In this document: positions 23,573 to 36,059 of the stretch, piece by piece
How positions within the stretch are numbered: position 1 is the first letter of the stretch
Layout: each line of letters begins with the position of its first letter
Assembly: GCF_036588685.1 (NCBI RefSeq)
Contig: NC_086378.1
Span: 24,963,578 to 25,027,577 of the forward strand
DNA length: 64,000 nucleotides
Direction: 5' to 3'
Source: Mytilus trossulus
Taxonomy: Eukaryota > Mollusca > Bivalvia > Mytilida > Mytilidae
Translations under genes and position numbers: made by a program
Notes under the pieces: generated by a model
Database searches by the model: none
Told to the model about the DNA's origin: nothing
The model's input: only the letters and a program-made list of their open reading frames with translations

Positions 23573-26500
23573 ATGGCTGATGATATAGATGATTTGTTAG
23601 ATGAAGTAGAAACAAAATATTGTCCAAAAGATAGACGAAAGGGCAAAGAGACATCAAGTAGTATAAAATCAAGGTTTGTTTGAATAAGTTTTAAAATAAA
23701 CTTAAATTAAAATGTGACTCTTGATCATGTTTACGATTGGAACATGTTGTCAGGTGAAGTCTTTGAGAAATATAAAAATAGAGCAGTGTGTACAATCAGA
23801 GACATATATACCAATGTGTATATATCCTATCGTAGTCTAAGATCGTTCATCTTGTCAGTTCGTTAGGTATTTGTGTTTGAACTTAACACACGGGGAAACT
23901 CCGCATTGATGTCACTACGGTACTTCTGGCGTAGAAAAACAGTGCAAAATACATTTTTTCTGCACTTTTGAATAAAAAAACATTTCTAAAGGTAAGTTTT
24001 CATTGTTGTTCTCAATTATTGCCAAAAAATGCCAATTTTCTAATGCCCGTTTCAATCCCAACTTCCGAATATTTAAAAACATTCTAGAACTTCACAAAAT
24101 CCCATTTCCGGCCTCCATTGCTTTGTGTACATTCCATTCAGCGTCATCAATCTTGTGGCAGGCAATATAGGTCAAGCAAAACGTATTTTTAGGAATTTAA
24201 AAATGACATGCTCCTTACCTCTTTCTCGATTTTCCCGCGAAAAAAGCTCAACCAAAATGAAAGGAAAACTATATGAAAAAACGATGCCCATGCCATAATT
24301 TTGAACAGGCATATAGAGTTGGTTAATAAGAAACCATTTACATTTATTTTTCATAGAATTTTCTTTTAATTCATTATAAAAAGATCGATATTCTGACCAT
24401 CATGACTGTATGTAAATATTCAAACAAAATTCCCTTGATGTCAAAAGGGATGGCAAAAAAAGAGTTTTCCTGTTGAATAAAACCCAGAACTATTGCAAAC
24501 TCTTTTGAAGCAATATCCCAGAAAGAAATAACGTAATTGCTGTAGACTGAAAAATCCCCTAATTGACAGTAGAGCAATTTGATTGGATATAACGAACTGA
24601 CATCACGTGATTTTGACGCCATTGAAATTTTAATGTAAACAAACAAGGTCAGAAGGTTCCGTATGGGACATCATTGTACATGTAGTTACTGACAAACAAT
24701 TACGAGTTATCAAGCTTGCCAATGCATGGTTATAAAAAATTAAAGCTAAGTCTACAGAAAAAAAAAGAAAAAAATAGCCTTAGTATAACGACTTATCATT
24801 ACACCTGGATATGTCTCTGGTACAATGAAAATCAGAAATGAATGTAAATCATGTTATCAATATATAAATATATCATAACGATTAGTATAATTACTTAGAA
24901 TTTGTTGATTTTTGATGATTGTCAAAACAAAATAACTTTATTAAAGTTAAAACATGTACATCTACAAGTAAATTAATTTGTTCAAGTGTTAAACACTTTA
25001 TTTTATATTCTTTAATATATATACCAGAGAGCCACTTCTGGTTCAAAGCTCTTGTCTATAGGGATTAAAAAGCACATTTGATAGCAATAACTCCTACATC
25101 CTTAACAAATACAGAGTAAGTTATGAGAAAGAGAAAATCAGAAGTTATAAAAAGAACTGTAAATCCACTGCTAAAAGATTTTACAGGAAAGTGATCTCCC
25201 CTGAATGAGTACTAAGTAGAAGGTTTTGGGATCTATATAACACTGCTACATGTATGTCCATTGATAAAGAAGCCACACAGATTGAAATAAAAAAAATCTG
25301 AGAAAGATGCAATGCGTGCAACAATAACAGAACAAATGTAAAAAGATTTTTTAAGTACAGTCTTATTTTAAAAGATTTTTTTTATCGTTTATGGCTACAT
25401 TTAAATTTTCCAAAAATTTGAATTTCTATATTGTTAGTGTATACTTATGGTGTAGAAATTTTGACGCTGTTCCGCAGCTAGCATCCTCTTATTTGAAGCA
25501 GAGATCCACAACAGAATTATTACATTATTTGGAAAAAAATATTAAGAGACCTTGACAACTCTTTATTTTACATACATATATTAAACGTAATAGAAATAAA
25601 AAAAAATGGAAATTTTACATATATATATTTGTAATTGCTTTTGTTTATGAATAACAGGCGAAAAGCTAGTGAAGATCATGATGACTTGGACCAGATATTA
25701 GATGATTTGAAAGTAGAACCACTGGTTTGTAGTTAAAATTTATCAATTAAAAATTGAATGCTCTTTTTTGTAAATTTATTGGGGTGTAAAAGCGTTGACC
25801 GAAGTACATTTTGTATGAAGCGCAGAAGCGCTTCATACTAAAAATGTGCACATGGTCAACGCTTTTACAACCCTATAAAGTTACAAAAAAAGCATTCAAT
25901 ACTTATAATTACATTTTTACCTATAGGATCATGAAAACACGCCTTTTATCAAGTTTTTATTTCATTTACCTGTGCACTTTATTGTTATCAAGTTTTTATT
26001 TCATTTACCTGTGCACTTTATTGTGGGACCTCGTGTCATCATAAATGATTAAGGAATATCACAAGATTGCTAGTTAGCGAATCAGAATAACGTATTATAT
26101 TGAAACATGCATCTAATGTAATTATAGATATGTAGTTTGAGTGATATCAGATCCACGGCAAAGGGAAGGATATCAAAAAAAATGTAAAACAAATAAATAG
26201 ATGTAACCATGTAAAGATAAAGAAATGCAATATGTGTCTTTGTAAATGAAACAACCAAACACAGTCAAACCAGGAAGGATAGCACAAAGTTTTAAACAAT
26301 AGACAAGTATCTGTACCACATGTGAAGCAGAACAGCACTTATTCTTAAATAATAGACAAGTATCTGTACCACATGTCAAGCAGAACAGCACTTATTCTTA
26401 AATAATAGACAGTATCTGTACCACATGTCAAGCAGAACAGCACTTATTCTTAAATAATATACAAGTATATGTACCCCATGTCAATGAGAACAGCACTAAT

Positions 26501-29500
26501 TCTTAAATAATAAACAAGTATCTGTACCACATGTCAATGAGAACAGCACTAATTCTTAAATAATAGACAAGTATCTGTACCACATGCCAAGGAGAACAGC
26601 ACTAATTCTTAAATAATAGACAAGTATCTGTACCACATGTCAAGCAGAACAGCACTTATTCTTAAATAATAGACAAGTAACTGTACCATATGTCAAGCAG
26701 AACAGCACTTATTCTTAAATAATAAACAAGTATCTGTACCACATGCAATGACATGTCAATGAGAACAGCACTAATTCTTAAATAATAGACAAGTATCTGT
26801 ACCACATGCCAAGGAGAACAGCACTAATTCTTAAATAATAGACAAGTATCTGTACCACATGTCAAGGAGAACAGCACTAATTCTTAAATAATAGACAAGT
26901 AACTGTACCATATGTCAAGCAGAACAGTACTAATTCTTAAATAATAGACTAGTATCTGTACCACATGTCAAGCAGAACAGCACTAATTCTTAAATAATAG
27001 ACAAGTATCTGTACCATATGTCAAGCAGAACAGCACTAATTCTTAAATAATAGACTAGTATCTGTACCACATGTCAAGGAGAACAGCACTAATTCTTAAA
27101 TAATAGACAAGTAACTGTACCATATGTCAAGCAGAACAGTACTAATTCTTAAATAATAGACTAGTATCTGTACCACATGTCAAGCAGAACAGCACTAATT
27201 CTTAAATAATAGACAAGTATCTGTACCATATGTCAAGCAGAACAGCACTAATTCTTAAATAATAGACTAGTATCTGTACCACATGTCAAGCAGGGCAACA
27301 AACAATCTTAAACAATAAGACAATAGATATAAGAAGATGTGGTATGAGTGCCAATGAGACAACTCTCCTTCCAAGTCACAATTTGTAAAAGTAAACAATT
27401 ATAGGTCAGAGTACGGTCTTCAACACAACACTAAAAGGGCCCCAAAAATGACTAGTGTTAAACCATTCAAATGGGAAAACCAATGGTCTAATCTATATGA
27501 AAAACAAGAAACGAGAAACACTTATGAACCACATCAACAAACGACAACTACTGAACATCAGATTCCTGACTTAGGACAGGTATCTTTACCAAATGTCAAG
27601 CAGGATAGCACACAGTCTAATACAAGATACAAGTATCTGTACCGCATTTCAAGTAGGACAACTCATAGTCTCAAAACAATAGAACAGAATCTGTACCACA
27701 TGTCAAGGGCACAAGGTCATATTTAACATGTTTAAGTCTGTGTTTCTTTAACAGATATTGAAAAACTTGTCATAGCAGACCTGGTTCACAAATGAACAGC
27801 ATTAAAATAAGGAGATGGGGTATGATGGCCAGTGAGACAACTTCCCGGTAATAGTTCTGCTCGAGTAAAATACAGCATACATGTACAAAACAACAGGAAA
27901 ATGACATAATTCTGTTATATTTTTAAATATTCACTGCAGTCATAATGCTTTCTTCAGAATAATATATTACCATGACATAATTGCTTAACTGTAAACGCAG
28001 ATGAGTTTAAATTTTTTCGAAGTGAAAGATGCAAGTATTACTTCTTTTATATTACAGCCAGACGTTAAACCAATTAAATCAAATGGGTATGATGCCAGAA
28101 CAGAGACAGCTAAAAAGTGAGTATAATATCCCTGACCTGAAGTTATTGAAAATGGTATTGCTTTTGAAGTGCTTGACAGTCATTTATAACCCATCAGTTT
28201 TAACAGCACTTTGATAAAGGAGATAGTTATTTGTGTTTTGTTTTGGATTACCTTCTTTTCACATACTTATCAGATGTAGTCAAATCATATACATTGATGC
28301 AATACTCTCTTTTGTATGTCATAAAAATGTATTTTATATATATATATGTTATTTTTCAGATGTTATCCAATATATATAGGTGGGGCCAACTGCTCTTGTG
28401 GAATGGGAACATCCATGAGTCAAAAGTAAGTATACTATTATGCCATATAAAAGGATTGTAGATTAAATAATAAGGGGAGATAACTCTATTTATTACCCAA
28501 TTTTCTTGAGTTACAAACATGCAGTAAAAAGACTGACATATAACTTTTGAAATGAACATTTTTTTTTGCTTACCTGGAATATTGACATTTTCTACAGAAA
28601 ATATGCACAATACCATTCAGACTTCAAAATATTGGAATCTCCACAGAGTTTTACAATAGAACAGTTTGCTTCAAAATCTTTTCAGATTTCTAGTCCAAAG
28701 ACCAATAATCTGACATTTTACTTATATGACTCAATAAAGTTTTCCAAAAACTTACTAGTTCAAATAAAATAATTCTGAGGCATTAAACAAGTAGCTTACA
28801 ATGCAGACTATAGAATTAATCTGACTTTACAATCACTACTGATTTGATATTATGTCTACTGTGGATTCATTATTATTTGTCGGATATCAATTTTCTTGGA
28901 TTTCATGGGTACAGGTGAACCACGAAATAAAATGTGCAACAAATGACAGATTTTATATAGGTGTGTATGCAGACTATGGCAAAACCACGAAATTAAATAT
29001 CCGCGAACATGTAATTTTCCTTTATCCACGAAAATTGATACCACGAAAATAAACGAATCCAAAGTATTAGGCCTATCAACATACACAAAAATAGGATAAT
29101 TAATTATCAATGCAAAAATTGAATTTCCTTTGCATAAAATCTGCTTTATAGAAAAGTGTCAATTAACAAATACATGTTAAATAACAATCAATCATTCTTT
29201 TAACAATTTGATCAATTGAGATGTTTATTACCGTAACTTTTTTACTATTACAGAACCTGTGATAAAATGAGATGTACATCATGTGATTTTAAAGTGGTCA
29301 GTTTTGATAACTTTGAGTGGACCACAGATACAGACTATTTATTTCTGAGGAATCATGCTCCAGATTTCCAAAAACTAAAGTCAAATTTAAATTCTAGAAA
29401 AGGTAAGTGAAGAAATGCACCAAAATACTATTGCTCTTAATAATGCATTAAAAGATATACATCAATTTTACAGCAACCCAATGACAAAAAAATAGAATAA

Positions 29501-30283
29501 TTCACTATTTAAATTAAATAAGAAGTGAAGTGGGGGGATGTCAGTTAACAAAGCCACACAATAAACTCTGTCATGTATGAACAACAGAAAGCAATAAAGC
29601 CTAAAAAAAATGCCAATATGAGGTAAGGTACGTCAGATTATTGTGTAATGACTAAAAGACAGAATAAGCAACTACTTTAAAAATACTTAAATATTGGTTT
29701 ACTGTGGCTGTCTTTATAAGTTTATAGCACTAGTTCCTTAGCCTTAACCCTTTCCTCTAAGAATTTTTTTTTCTCACATACTTGATTCGCATAAGATTTT
29801 TTCAATAAAAAAAAATCATCAGGTTTAAAGTTTTAATGTATTGTGAAAACAAATATTTCATCTATGAAATTCACAAGTTAAATATTCTCATGAATATCCT
29901 TTTCATATTGGATACAATTTATTTTAAGTCTGATGAAGATAATTTGTAGTCAAAGCGTTTCAACTGAGGTACTACAAAGGCGTCAAAAGGCGTCATTATG
30001 GAATAAAGGGGGTGGCGTCAAAAAGCGTCATTATAGAGGAAAGGGTAAAGGCAACTGACACAGCCTGCTGAAATATAACCTTTTGAAACTAAATATAACT
30101 ATTAACAAGTACAATTAGTTTTAATATTTCACTTTCAACTTCTGGTTAACAGTTAGTTTTTTAGATTTACTTCTTCTACTTGCAGGATACAGAGCTTATT
30201 GTTGTCAGTGTTCATTCAGATCTATAAAAGATTTAACACAGCTTAAAGATCCACAACTTAAATGGGTGTGTGGAAAACATTGA
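23573..30283 (+). CDS. CFAP418: CFAP418 (C8orf37) homolog, six coding exons
   Basis: Cilium/photoreceptor-associated protein; in humans, loss causes cone-rod and retinal dystrophy. Coding exons: 23573-23673, 25658-25724, 28058-28116, 28360-28425, 29254-29402, 30186-30283; total 540 nt, 179 aa (human 207). The N-terminus [17 protein letters not shown] matches the family start, and a second acidic block [10 protein letters not shown] follows. The C-terminal domain is cysteine-rich: [64 protein letters not shown], ending WVCGKH, the invariant family terminus. Arg150 and Gln155 align with human Arg177 and Gln182, both disease positions. The protein is shorter than human in the low-complexity middle. 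All introns are GT-AG with consistent phase. Head-to-head with VAP. Confidence 0.95.
25753..25900. repeat. 148-bp near-perfect hairpin (foldback) in CFAP418 intron 2
   Basis: The arms are reverse complements over about 70 bp each: ATTGAATGCT pairs with AGCATTCAAT, GTAAAAGCGTTGACC with GGTCAACGCTTTTAC, and GAAGCGC with GCGCTTC around a tiny loop near 25826. It begins 28 bp after the donor of CFAP418 exon 2. Confidence 0.85.
25949..26023 (+). repeat. 37-bp tandem duplication
   Basis: ATCAAGTTTTTATTTCATTT through GTGCACTTTATTG occurs twice, head to tail and without mismatch. CFAP418 intron 2. Confidence 0.9.
26303..27293 (+). repeat. 53-bp minisatellite, about 18-19 units
   Basis: The unit runs ACAAGTATCTGTACC, ACATGTCAAGCAG, AACAGCACTTATTC, TTAAATAATAG. 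Variants include ACTAG for ACAAG, CATATG for CACATG, and GGAG or TGAG for GCAG. A block of four variant units starting at 26895 repeats almost exactly at 27107, a 212-bp higher-order period. One unit lacks bases and another carries about 11 extra. It lies in CFAP418 intron 2; there is no sign of spacers or of a CRISPR. Confidence 0.95.
27320..27572 (-). repeat. Dispersed repeat R1, long copy
   Basis: Starts ATATAAGAAGATGTGG and GAGTGCCAATGAGACAACTC; later has AAAGGGCCCCAAAAATGACT, AACAAGAAACGAGAAACAC and ATTCCTGACTTAGGACAGG. It sits within or at the edge of the minisatellite: degenerate 53-bp units resume at 27577-27710. Confidence 0.8.
27577..27710 (+). repeat. Degenerate minisatellite units beyond the R1 copy
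   Basis: Three diverged units of the 53-bp repeat (TATCTTTACCAAATGTCAAG, GTATCTGTACCGCATTTC, ATCTGTACCACATGTCAAGG), so the array was wider before decay or insertion. Confidence 0.75.
28860..29064. mobile_element. About 205-bp TIR mini-element
   Basis: The left end has GGATTCATTATTATTTGTCG and ATATCAATTTTC; the right end has GAAAATTGATACCACG and AAAATAAACGAATCC, its inverse. The inner part repeats CCACGAAAT words. CFAP418 intron 4. Confidence 0.75.
29742..30055 (+). mobile_element. Small TIR element, copy in CFAP418 intron 5
   Basis: The ends are AACCCTTTCCTCTA and TAGAGGAAAGGGT, inverse of each other. GGCGTCA words repeat near the right end. The inverted, older relative is at 17395-17735. 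Confidence 0.8.
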
Positions 30284-31357
30284 TGAGACTTTGATCTAGA
30301 TCTGATTCATCAAGCATCTTTATATCTACAATACTGTCATGTGATCATTTGTGTTTATTTTGAGAACATCCAACAAATGTCATTTTACTTTATATAATAC
30401 TTCAAAATGTGTTCAAGTGATTGGAAAGTATTATTATAATTATACACCATTGTTTACTGTCTCCTCACTTGTAGATTATTATAATCTTTCATTGTCACAA
30501 AAATGGCTGACAAGAAGCTTACATTGGTCACTTTGTATTTGACTGCTAATTTGTTTGATGAAGTTCAAGTACAGAAAAAAAATATAATCCTGGTTTTAAT
30601 TTAATACTGCAATAGATTTTTGTCCAAGATTTTCTATTTATGACATGAAAGTACTAACTAGGTGAAAAAGGTATTTTTGTTCTAATGGCAAATAATTTAT
30701 ACTGTAAATTCATTTTCATCAACCAGTGTATAAGTTCTCTCTCTCTCAGTTGATTTTAAGGTTGTAACGTTTTTCTTTCTTTTTCACTGATGTGCCTTTT
30801 CATAATGCTGGGAAAATAGTTTGTATGTCTTCACGATAATTTACATTGAATAATACATGTATGTGTAATGGGACCACAAATGTTTAAAAGTTATAGTGCA
30901 TGATTTGTGTCATAATTTATGTTGGGTTATTCCAGTCTTATATTCTTTATTTATTTTCTATTATTTTGTTCTTGCCAAAATATAACAGAAGTCATATGAA
31001 TAACATTTAATTTTAAGATTTTGTCATGCGAATTGTAAGAATGGCCTTTTGAACAAATATTAATCTTATGTTCCTTCTTAAGTTCTATTGATATTGTTGT
31101 TTACAGGCTTTTTTATTGGGGTATTTACTATTTAGGTGTGTGCAATCTATATTGATGTAGAATTTACTGCTTTACTCTGCTAAAATGCTAGTCATATTTA
31201 TCTATATTTAAACTCATATAAAAGCTTGTAAACTGGTGAATAGGGAACTATAACAAAAATAACACTTTTTGTGATAATCATAACAAAATCAATCATTTGT
31301 TTAATTTGGTATCCCCACAAATTAAAAGTCATTTCAAAACCAAAATTGCTCATTTAA

Positions 31358-31805
31358 GGTTGCATTTCTGTAAATATTGACAATGCAATTTCCCATAGGA
31401 ACTCCCTTTACGGCTCAAACTGTACCACTTTTACAATGAAGTTTTGAAAAAAATCTTATTCTAGAATTGAAAGTTCATTTGCACCACAATTTTTTTCAAA
31501 GGTCAAAATATAGGACTGTGCATCATATTTTCAATGTTTATTTGCCCTGAACTTCTCAGAGTTTAAACTTACACTAATTTTCTTAACTACCCCTACCTCG
31601 AATGAAAGGTTACCACAGATCTCATTGTAAACAATATGTACATGTAAATGTACTGGTAACATTCCCAAGTTATGTCTCTGTCAGATGGAACACAGAGAGC
31701 ATAACTGGGAACCAGTATGTAAACAAAATTAATTTTCTATGAATATTCAAGATCTCCCCAAAAGAGGCGTGTTTTGAGAAACAGCTGTATTTACAAAGTG
31801 CAACC
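31358..31805. mobile_element. TTAA-flanked TIR element, 448 bp
   Basis: The ends are GGTTGCATTTCTGTAAATA and TATTTACAAAGTGCAACC. TTAA flanks both sides (31354-31357 and 31806-31809), the target duplication used by piggyBac and Kolobok-type elements. No transposase. Confidence 0.85.
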
Positions 31806-32546
31806 TTAAATAGCATCTGTTAAAATTATGATATTTGCAATATACATGGAAATGTATATCATATTGTTTATCATTTATCAAAAGAATTGCATTAGAAGTT
31901 TGCTACACTTGACATTTACAGCCAGTAGAAAAAATATGTTAAAGTTGGTACAAATGTACTTGAATTTATTTTGATAGCAATACCAATTTCACACAAAACT
32001 ATAGCCTCATGTTCTCAATGCTTAACATACTAGGAAGGAATTCTCTACTTTGTTTTAAGTTATCTTAATTTTTGTCCATTATTTCCATTCACCAGATCAT
32101 TTTGAGAACTTAAAAAATCAGTTACAACTTCACAGAGAATGGGTGGATCATTAATTGACATGTTTAAGTGTTTGCAAGGGAGATAATTTTATGTTTAACT
32201 GGATGCTAAGTGTGATTTCCACACTAAAAAATATATATCTGTCTAAATCTCTCTTTTTAAATGGCCTCTGAAATTCTAAAGAAAGTCTCAAGATGATTTT
32301 GAAGTGCAATAGCAACAACATAGCTTAAATATTGTATACAGTGTTTTTGTATGTTTAAATATTAATCTTTATCATAAAAAGTCTTTAGAAAACAGAATTA
32401 TATCAGAAGCTGGCAGTATCTAATTACAAATGTAGTAAGAGCAGCATGGACAAAGCATATATATTTCAGATGACAAGGTTGTACACTATTAAAGTCTTAG
32501 TTTATAACGTTCCCAAAGTGTGAAACAATTGTCTTTAGACTTAATT

Positions 32547-32612
32547 TTGCATAGTAAGTGCTAGGTTATTGCATAGTAAGTGCTAGGACATTGCATAGTA
32601 AGTGCTGGGTCG
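32547..32612 (+). repeat. Three tandem 22-24-bp units
   Basis: ATTGCATAGTAAGTGCTAGG-type unit three times with small changes. Confidence 0.85.
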
Positions 32613-32861
32613 ATGCTTTAATAGAAATTAAAATATTCAGAAAGCTAATATATAACCATCTTAATTGTGTGTTTCAGCAAGAAAGGGAAGGTTGCACTTA
32701 TTCTGAATTTCTATATATTTGTTTCATGTTAAATAATTTATTGTGAACATTATATGTGAATTTTTGTTAAAAATAAATGTTGAATAAAGTCTTTCTTGTA
32801 ATAAATTCAAGGCATTTTAACCACTGATGGACAGATGAACATATTGGTTTGATGCTGTTAA

Positions 32862-33135
32862 GGTGGTACCTAACACTACAGGGAGATAACTCTGTAAAAT
32901 CAGATTAACGTTTTAATTACGTTGTGTTGTAAAGGAAATACTAAGCTTCTCAATGATCAAAATTGGTGTTTGTCAAACTGCTATAAAACCAGTGTAATTT
33001 TTTTGACAAAACGGTTGGTTCAAAATTTTTGAATTTTTTTATATTTTTGATAAAGGGTCAAAGTAAATACTTTGTGAAAATTTTATGAAAATTAAACGAG
33101 CCAAATTTATTTTAGTGAAAGTGTTGGGTACCACC
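32862..33135. mobile_element. TTAA-flanked TIR element, 274 bp
   Basis: The ends are GGTGGTACCTAACACT and GTGTTGGGTACCACC. TTAA lies on both sides (32858-32861 and 33136-33139). Non-autonomous, with no internal gene. Confidence 0.88.
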
Positions 33136-33139
33136 TTAA

Positions 33140-34260
33140 GTTGATTTTGTGTCCTAGTTATGACTATGTTCCATAAAACTTTGGATATTTTACATATTCC
33201 ATGTGCTACTTGTCACTTTCATTTTTTTTTACCTGCCTTACTGAAGGTGAAAGCATGTCTTATAATCCCACACATCTCTCTGTTTGACCTTGCCAGTTGG
33301 ATAGCAAACTTTCTTCAAATTATTTTATGAAGGGAAAGCTGTAATATTTAGTGCAGCTTAATGCTGTTGGACAATTACCAGGAAGCAGTTTATTCATCCT
33401 CCGTGTAGCCACTTTCTGTTTGTGTATTGTTTGAAACTTCTGTCAAAATTTTATTGACTTCTATCAAGAGGAAAGGTTTGATGTTTAATCTGCAGCTTGA
33501 TAGTGGAAGCAAGTATGTTAAAGCAATTTTGACATCATCTGTGAATTCACTTTCTGTTTACCAATAGTTTGACTTTTTACCACTCTCTACATTGTACTAG
33601 AAAATATTATTTTCTTTGAAGGGAATAATTGCATGTGTTAGCAGCTTCATATAAATGGTGAGATGTATTGAAAAGGCAATATTTAAATCCACAGTCCATC
33701 TTCTTTAGGTTTGTCTATAGTTTGAAATTTTCTGACAGACATGTTCATGTTTACCATAAGATCATTCCATACACCTATTATAGTTGAACTATTGATTATA
33801 GTACTTGAAGAACAGACCAACACACACAAACTGAATATTGACCAATGAATCATGAAAATGAGATCCAAGGTCAGATGAAACCTGCCAGACTGACATTTAT
33901 CCTTTACAATCATTCCATACAGATAGTTGACCCTCTGCTTGTAATATATGAAAAATGAACCAAATCTAGTAACTTTAATCTTGAGCAATGGTCTATGTAA
34001 TCATGGTTGAGGTCAGGTGAATCCTGTCTGATGGACATGTTGATGCAGCATGGATCCCATATACCAAATACAGTTATCTTATTAATCATAATATGTGACA
34101 AATTGGCATGACATAAACACTAGTTATTTTAAGCAGTTGCTGACATATAAGGCCCATGAAAATGAACACATGACAGACAAAAACCTTGTAACATAAGGTA
34201 TCTGCATTCAAGGTATGAAGCATCCAGGTCTTCTAACTTTTGAAATATAAAGCTATATAC
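33140..34260. other. Intergenic, nothing recognised
   Basis: AT-rich unique-looking sequence between CFAP418 and the nested repeat block. Minus-strand open frames near 33683-34101 have no recognisable domain or codon pattern. Confidence 0.5.
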
Positions 34261-34860
34261 AACCAGATGCTCCACAGGGCACAGCTTTAAATGACCGCAG
34301 AGGTTGAACCCTGAACGGTTGGGGCAAGTATGGACACAACATTCAAGCTGGATTCAGCTCTAAATTTGGATTGTGATTAAATAGTTGATACAGCTTAGGT
34401 TTTTGACAAAGAATAAATGTGGTCTAATGAACTTAAAAGAAATGTTTTGCCTTTGAGCAATTCACTATGCTGTTGAATATTAATCCTCTCAAAAAACTGT
34501 TTGAAGAAATTTTGAAATTTTCTTTTTAATTATGAAATCGGAAATGAGAAACATTGACTCCCCCCCACCACACACACAATTTTTTCCCCATCCCTCTTTC
34601 CCTTATTCCAAAACTGATCTCAATTGATCTCAATTCAAATTTCTAATGGAGTTTGCAACAATAATTACTCATTTAAATACATCATAAAATATTAAAATGT
34701 AAAAGTGCTTGTTATCACTGAATGGTAAAGGTTTTTTTTATTTATTAGTTGGTAGTAAGTGAATATACATTGTAAATTGTATAAAACAATGATTTTAAGT
34801 TGATTCAGCTACTTTTCTGGACAAAGAAAGATAACTCCAATTTTCAAAAAATATTTCTCT

Positions 34861-36035
34861 AAAGAGCCTGTGTCGCTCACCTTGGTCTATGTGAATATTA
34901 AACAAAGGACGCAGATGGATTCATGACAAAATTGTGTTTTGGTGATGTGTTTGTACATCTTAATTTACTGAACATTCTAGCTGCTTACAATTATCTCTAT
35001 CTATAATTAACTTGGCCCAGTAGTTTCAGAGGAGAAGATTTTTGTAAAAGATTACTAAGATTTACGAAAAAATGGTTAAAACTTGAATATAAAGGGCAAT
35101 AACTCCTAAAGGGGTCAACTAACAATTTCAGTCATATTGACTTATTTATAGATCTTACCTTGCCAACATTTATTGTATTTTAAAGTTTATCTCTATCTAT
35201 AATAATATTTAAGATAATAACCAAAAACAGCAAAATTTCCTTAAAATTACCAGTTCAGGGGCAGCAACTCAAAAACTGGTTATCCAATTCATCTGAAAAT
35301 TTCAGAGCAGATAGATTTTGACCTGATAAACAAATGTACTTCTTGTCAGATTTGCTTTAAATGCTTTGGTTTTTGGGTTATAAGCCAAAAACTGCATTTT
35401 ACCCCTATGTTCTATTTTTAGAAGTGGCGGCCATCTTGGTTGTTTGACCGGGTCACATCACACATTTGCCAAATTTGGTTTAATTTGGCTTGGTAGTATC
35501 AGAGGGGAAGATTTTTGTAAATGATTACTAAGATTTACGAAAAATTGTTGAAAATTTACTATAAAGGGCAATACCTCCTAAAGGGGTCAACTGACAATTT
35601 CAGTCATGTTGACTTATTTGTAAATCTTACTTTGCTGAACATTATTGCTGTTCACAGTTTATCTCTATCTATAATAATATTCAAGATAATAACCAAAAAC
35701 AGCAAAAATTCCTTAAAATTACCAATTCAGGGGCAGCAACCCAACAACGGGTTGTCCGATTCATCTGAAAATTTCAAGTCAGATAGGTCTTGACCTGATG
35801 AACAATTTTACGCCATGTCAGATTTGCTTTAAATGCTTCGATTATTGAGTTATAAGCCAAAAACTGCATTTTACCCCTATGTTCTATTTTTAGACTTAGT
35901 TGGTTGACCGGGTCAACGGACACAATTTTCAAACTAGATACCCTAATAATGATTTTGACAATGTTTGGTTAAAAATTTGGCCCAGCAGTTTCAGAGGAGA
36001 AGATTTTTGTAAAAGTTAACGACGCCGGACGCAGG
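34861..36035 (+). repeat. GCTCACC-family element inside the nested block
   Basis: Starts AAAGAGCCTGTGTCGCTCACC and contains two internal TATAATAATATTCAAGATAA-type modules. It ends near GACGCCGGACGCAGG without the usual GGTGAGCT end. It interrupts the outermost CCAGATGC copy after GATAACTCCAATTTTC. Confidence 0.75.
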
Positions 36036-36059
36036 ACTTTTTTTGAAGATTTCTTTTTT

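Larger units (their letters stand above)
30284..32788 (+). terminator. Possible CFAP418 3' UTR with poly(A) signals
   Basis: AATAAA occurs at 32772-32777 and 32783-32788 with a T/G-rich stretch after it. No gene signal interrupts the 2.5 kb after the CFAP418 stop, but a TTAA element sits at 31358-31805. Whether the transcript really runs this far cannot be seen; an earlier weak signal could be used. Confidence 0.3.

Noticed and set aside
26303..27293. Possible CRISPR array
   Set aside because: Units are contiguous 53-bp repeats without unique spacers, in an intron of an animal gene.
27448..27726. 92-residue open frame
   Set aside because: It runs from repeat R1 into degenerate minisatellite units; no independent coding evidence.
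32558..32746. 62-residue open frame after CFAP418
   Set aside because: Its N-terminal part is translated 22-24-bp tandem repeat; no domain recognised.
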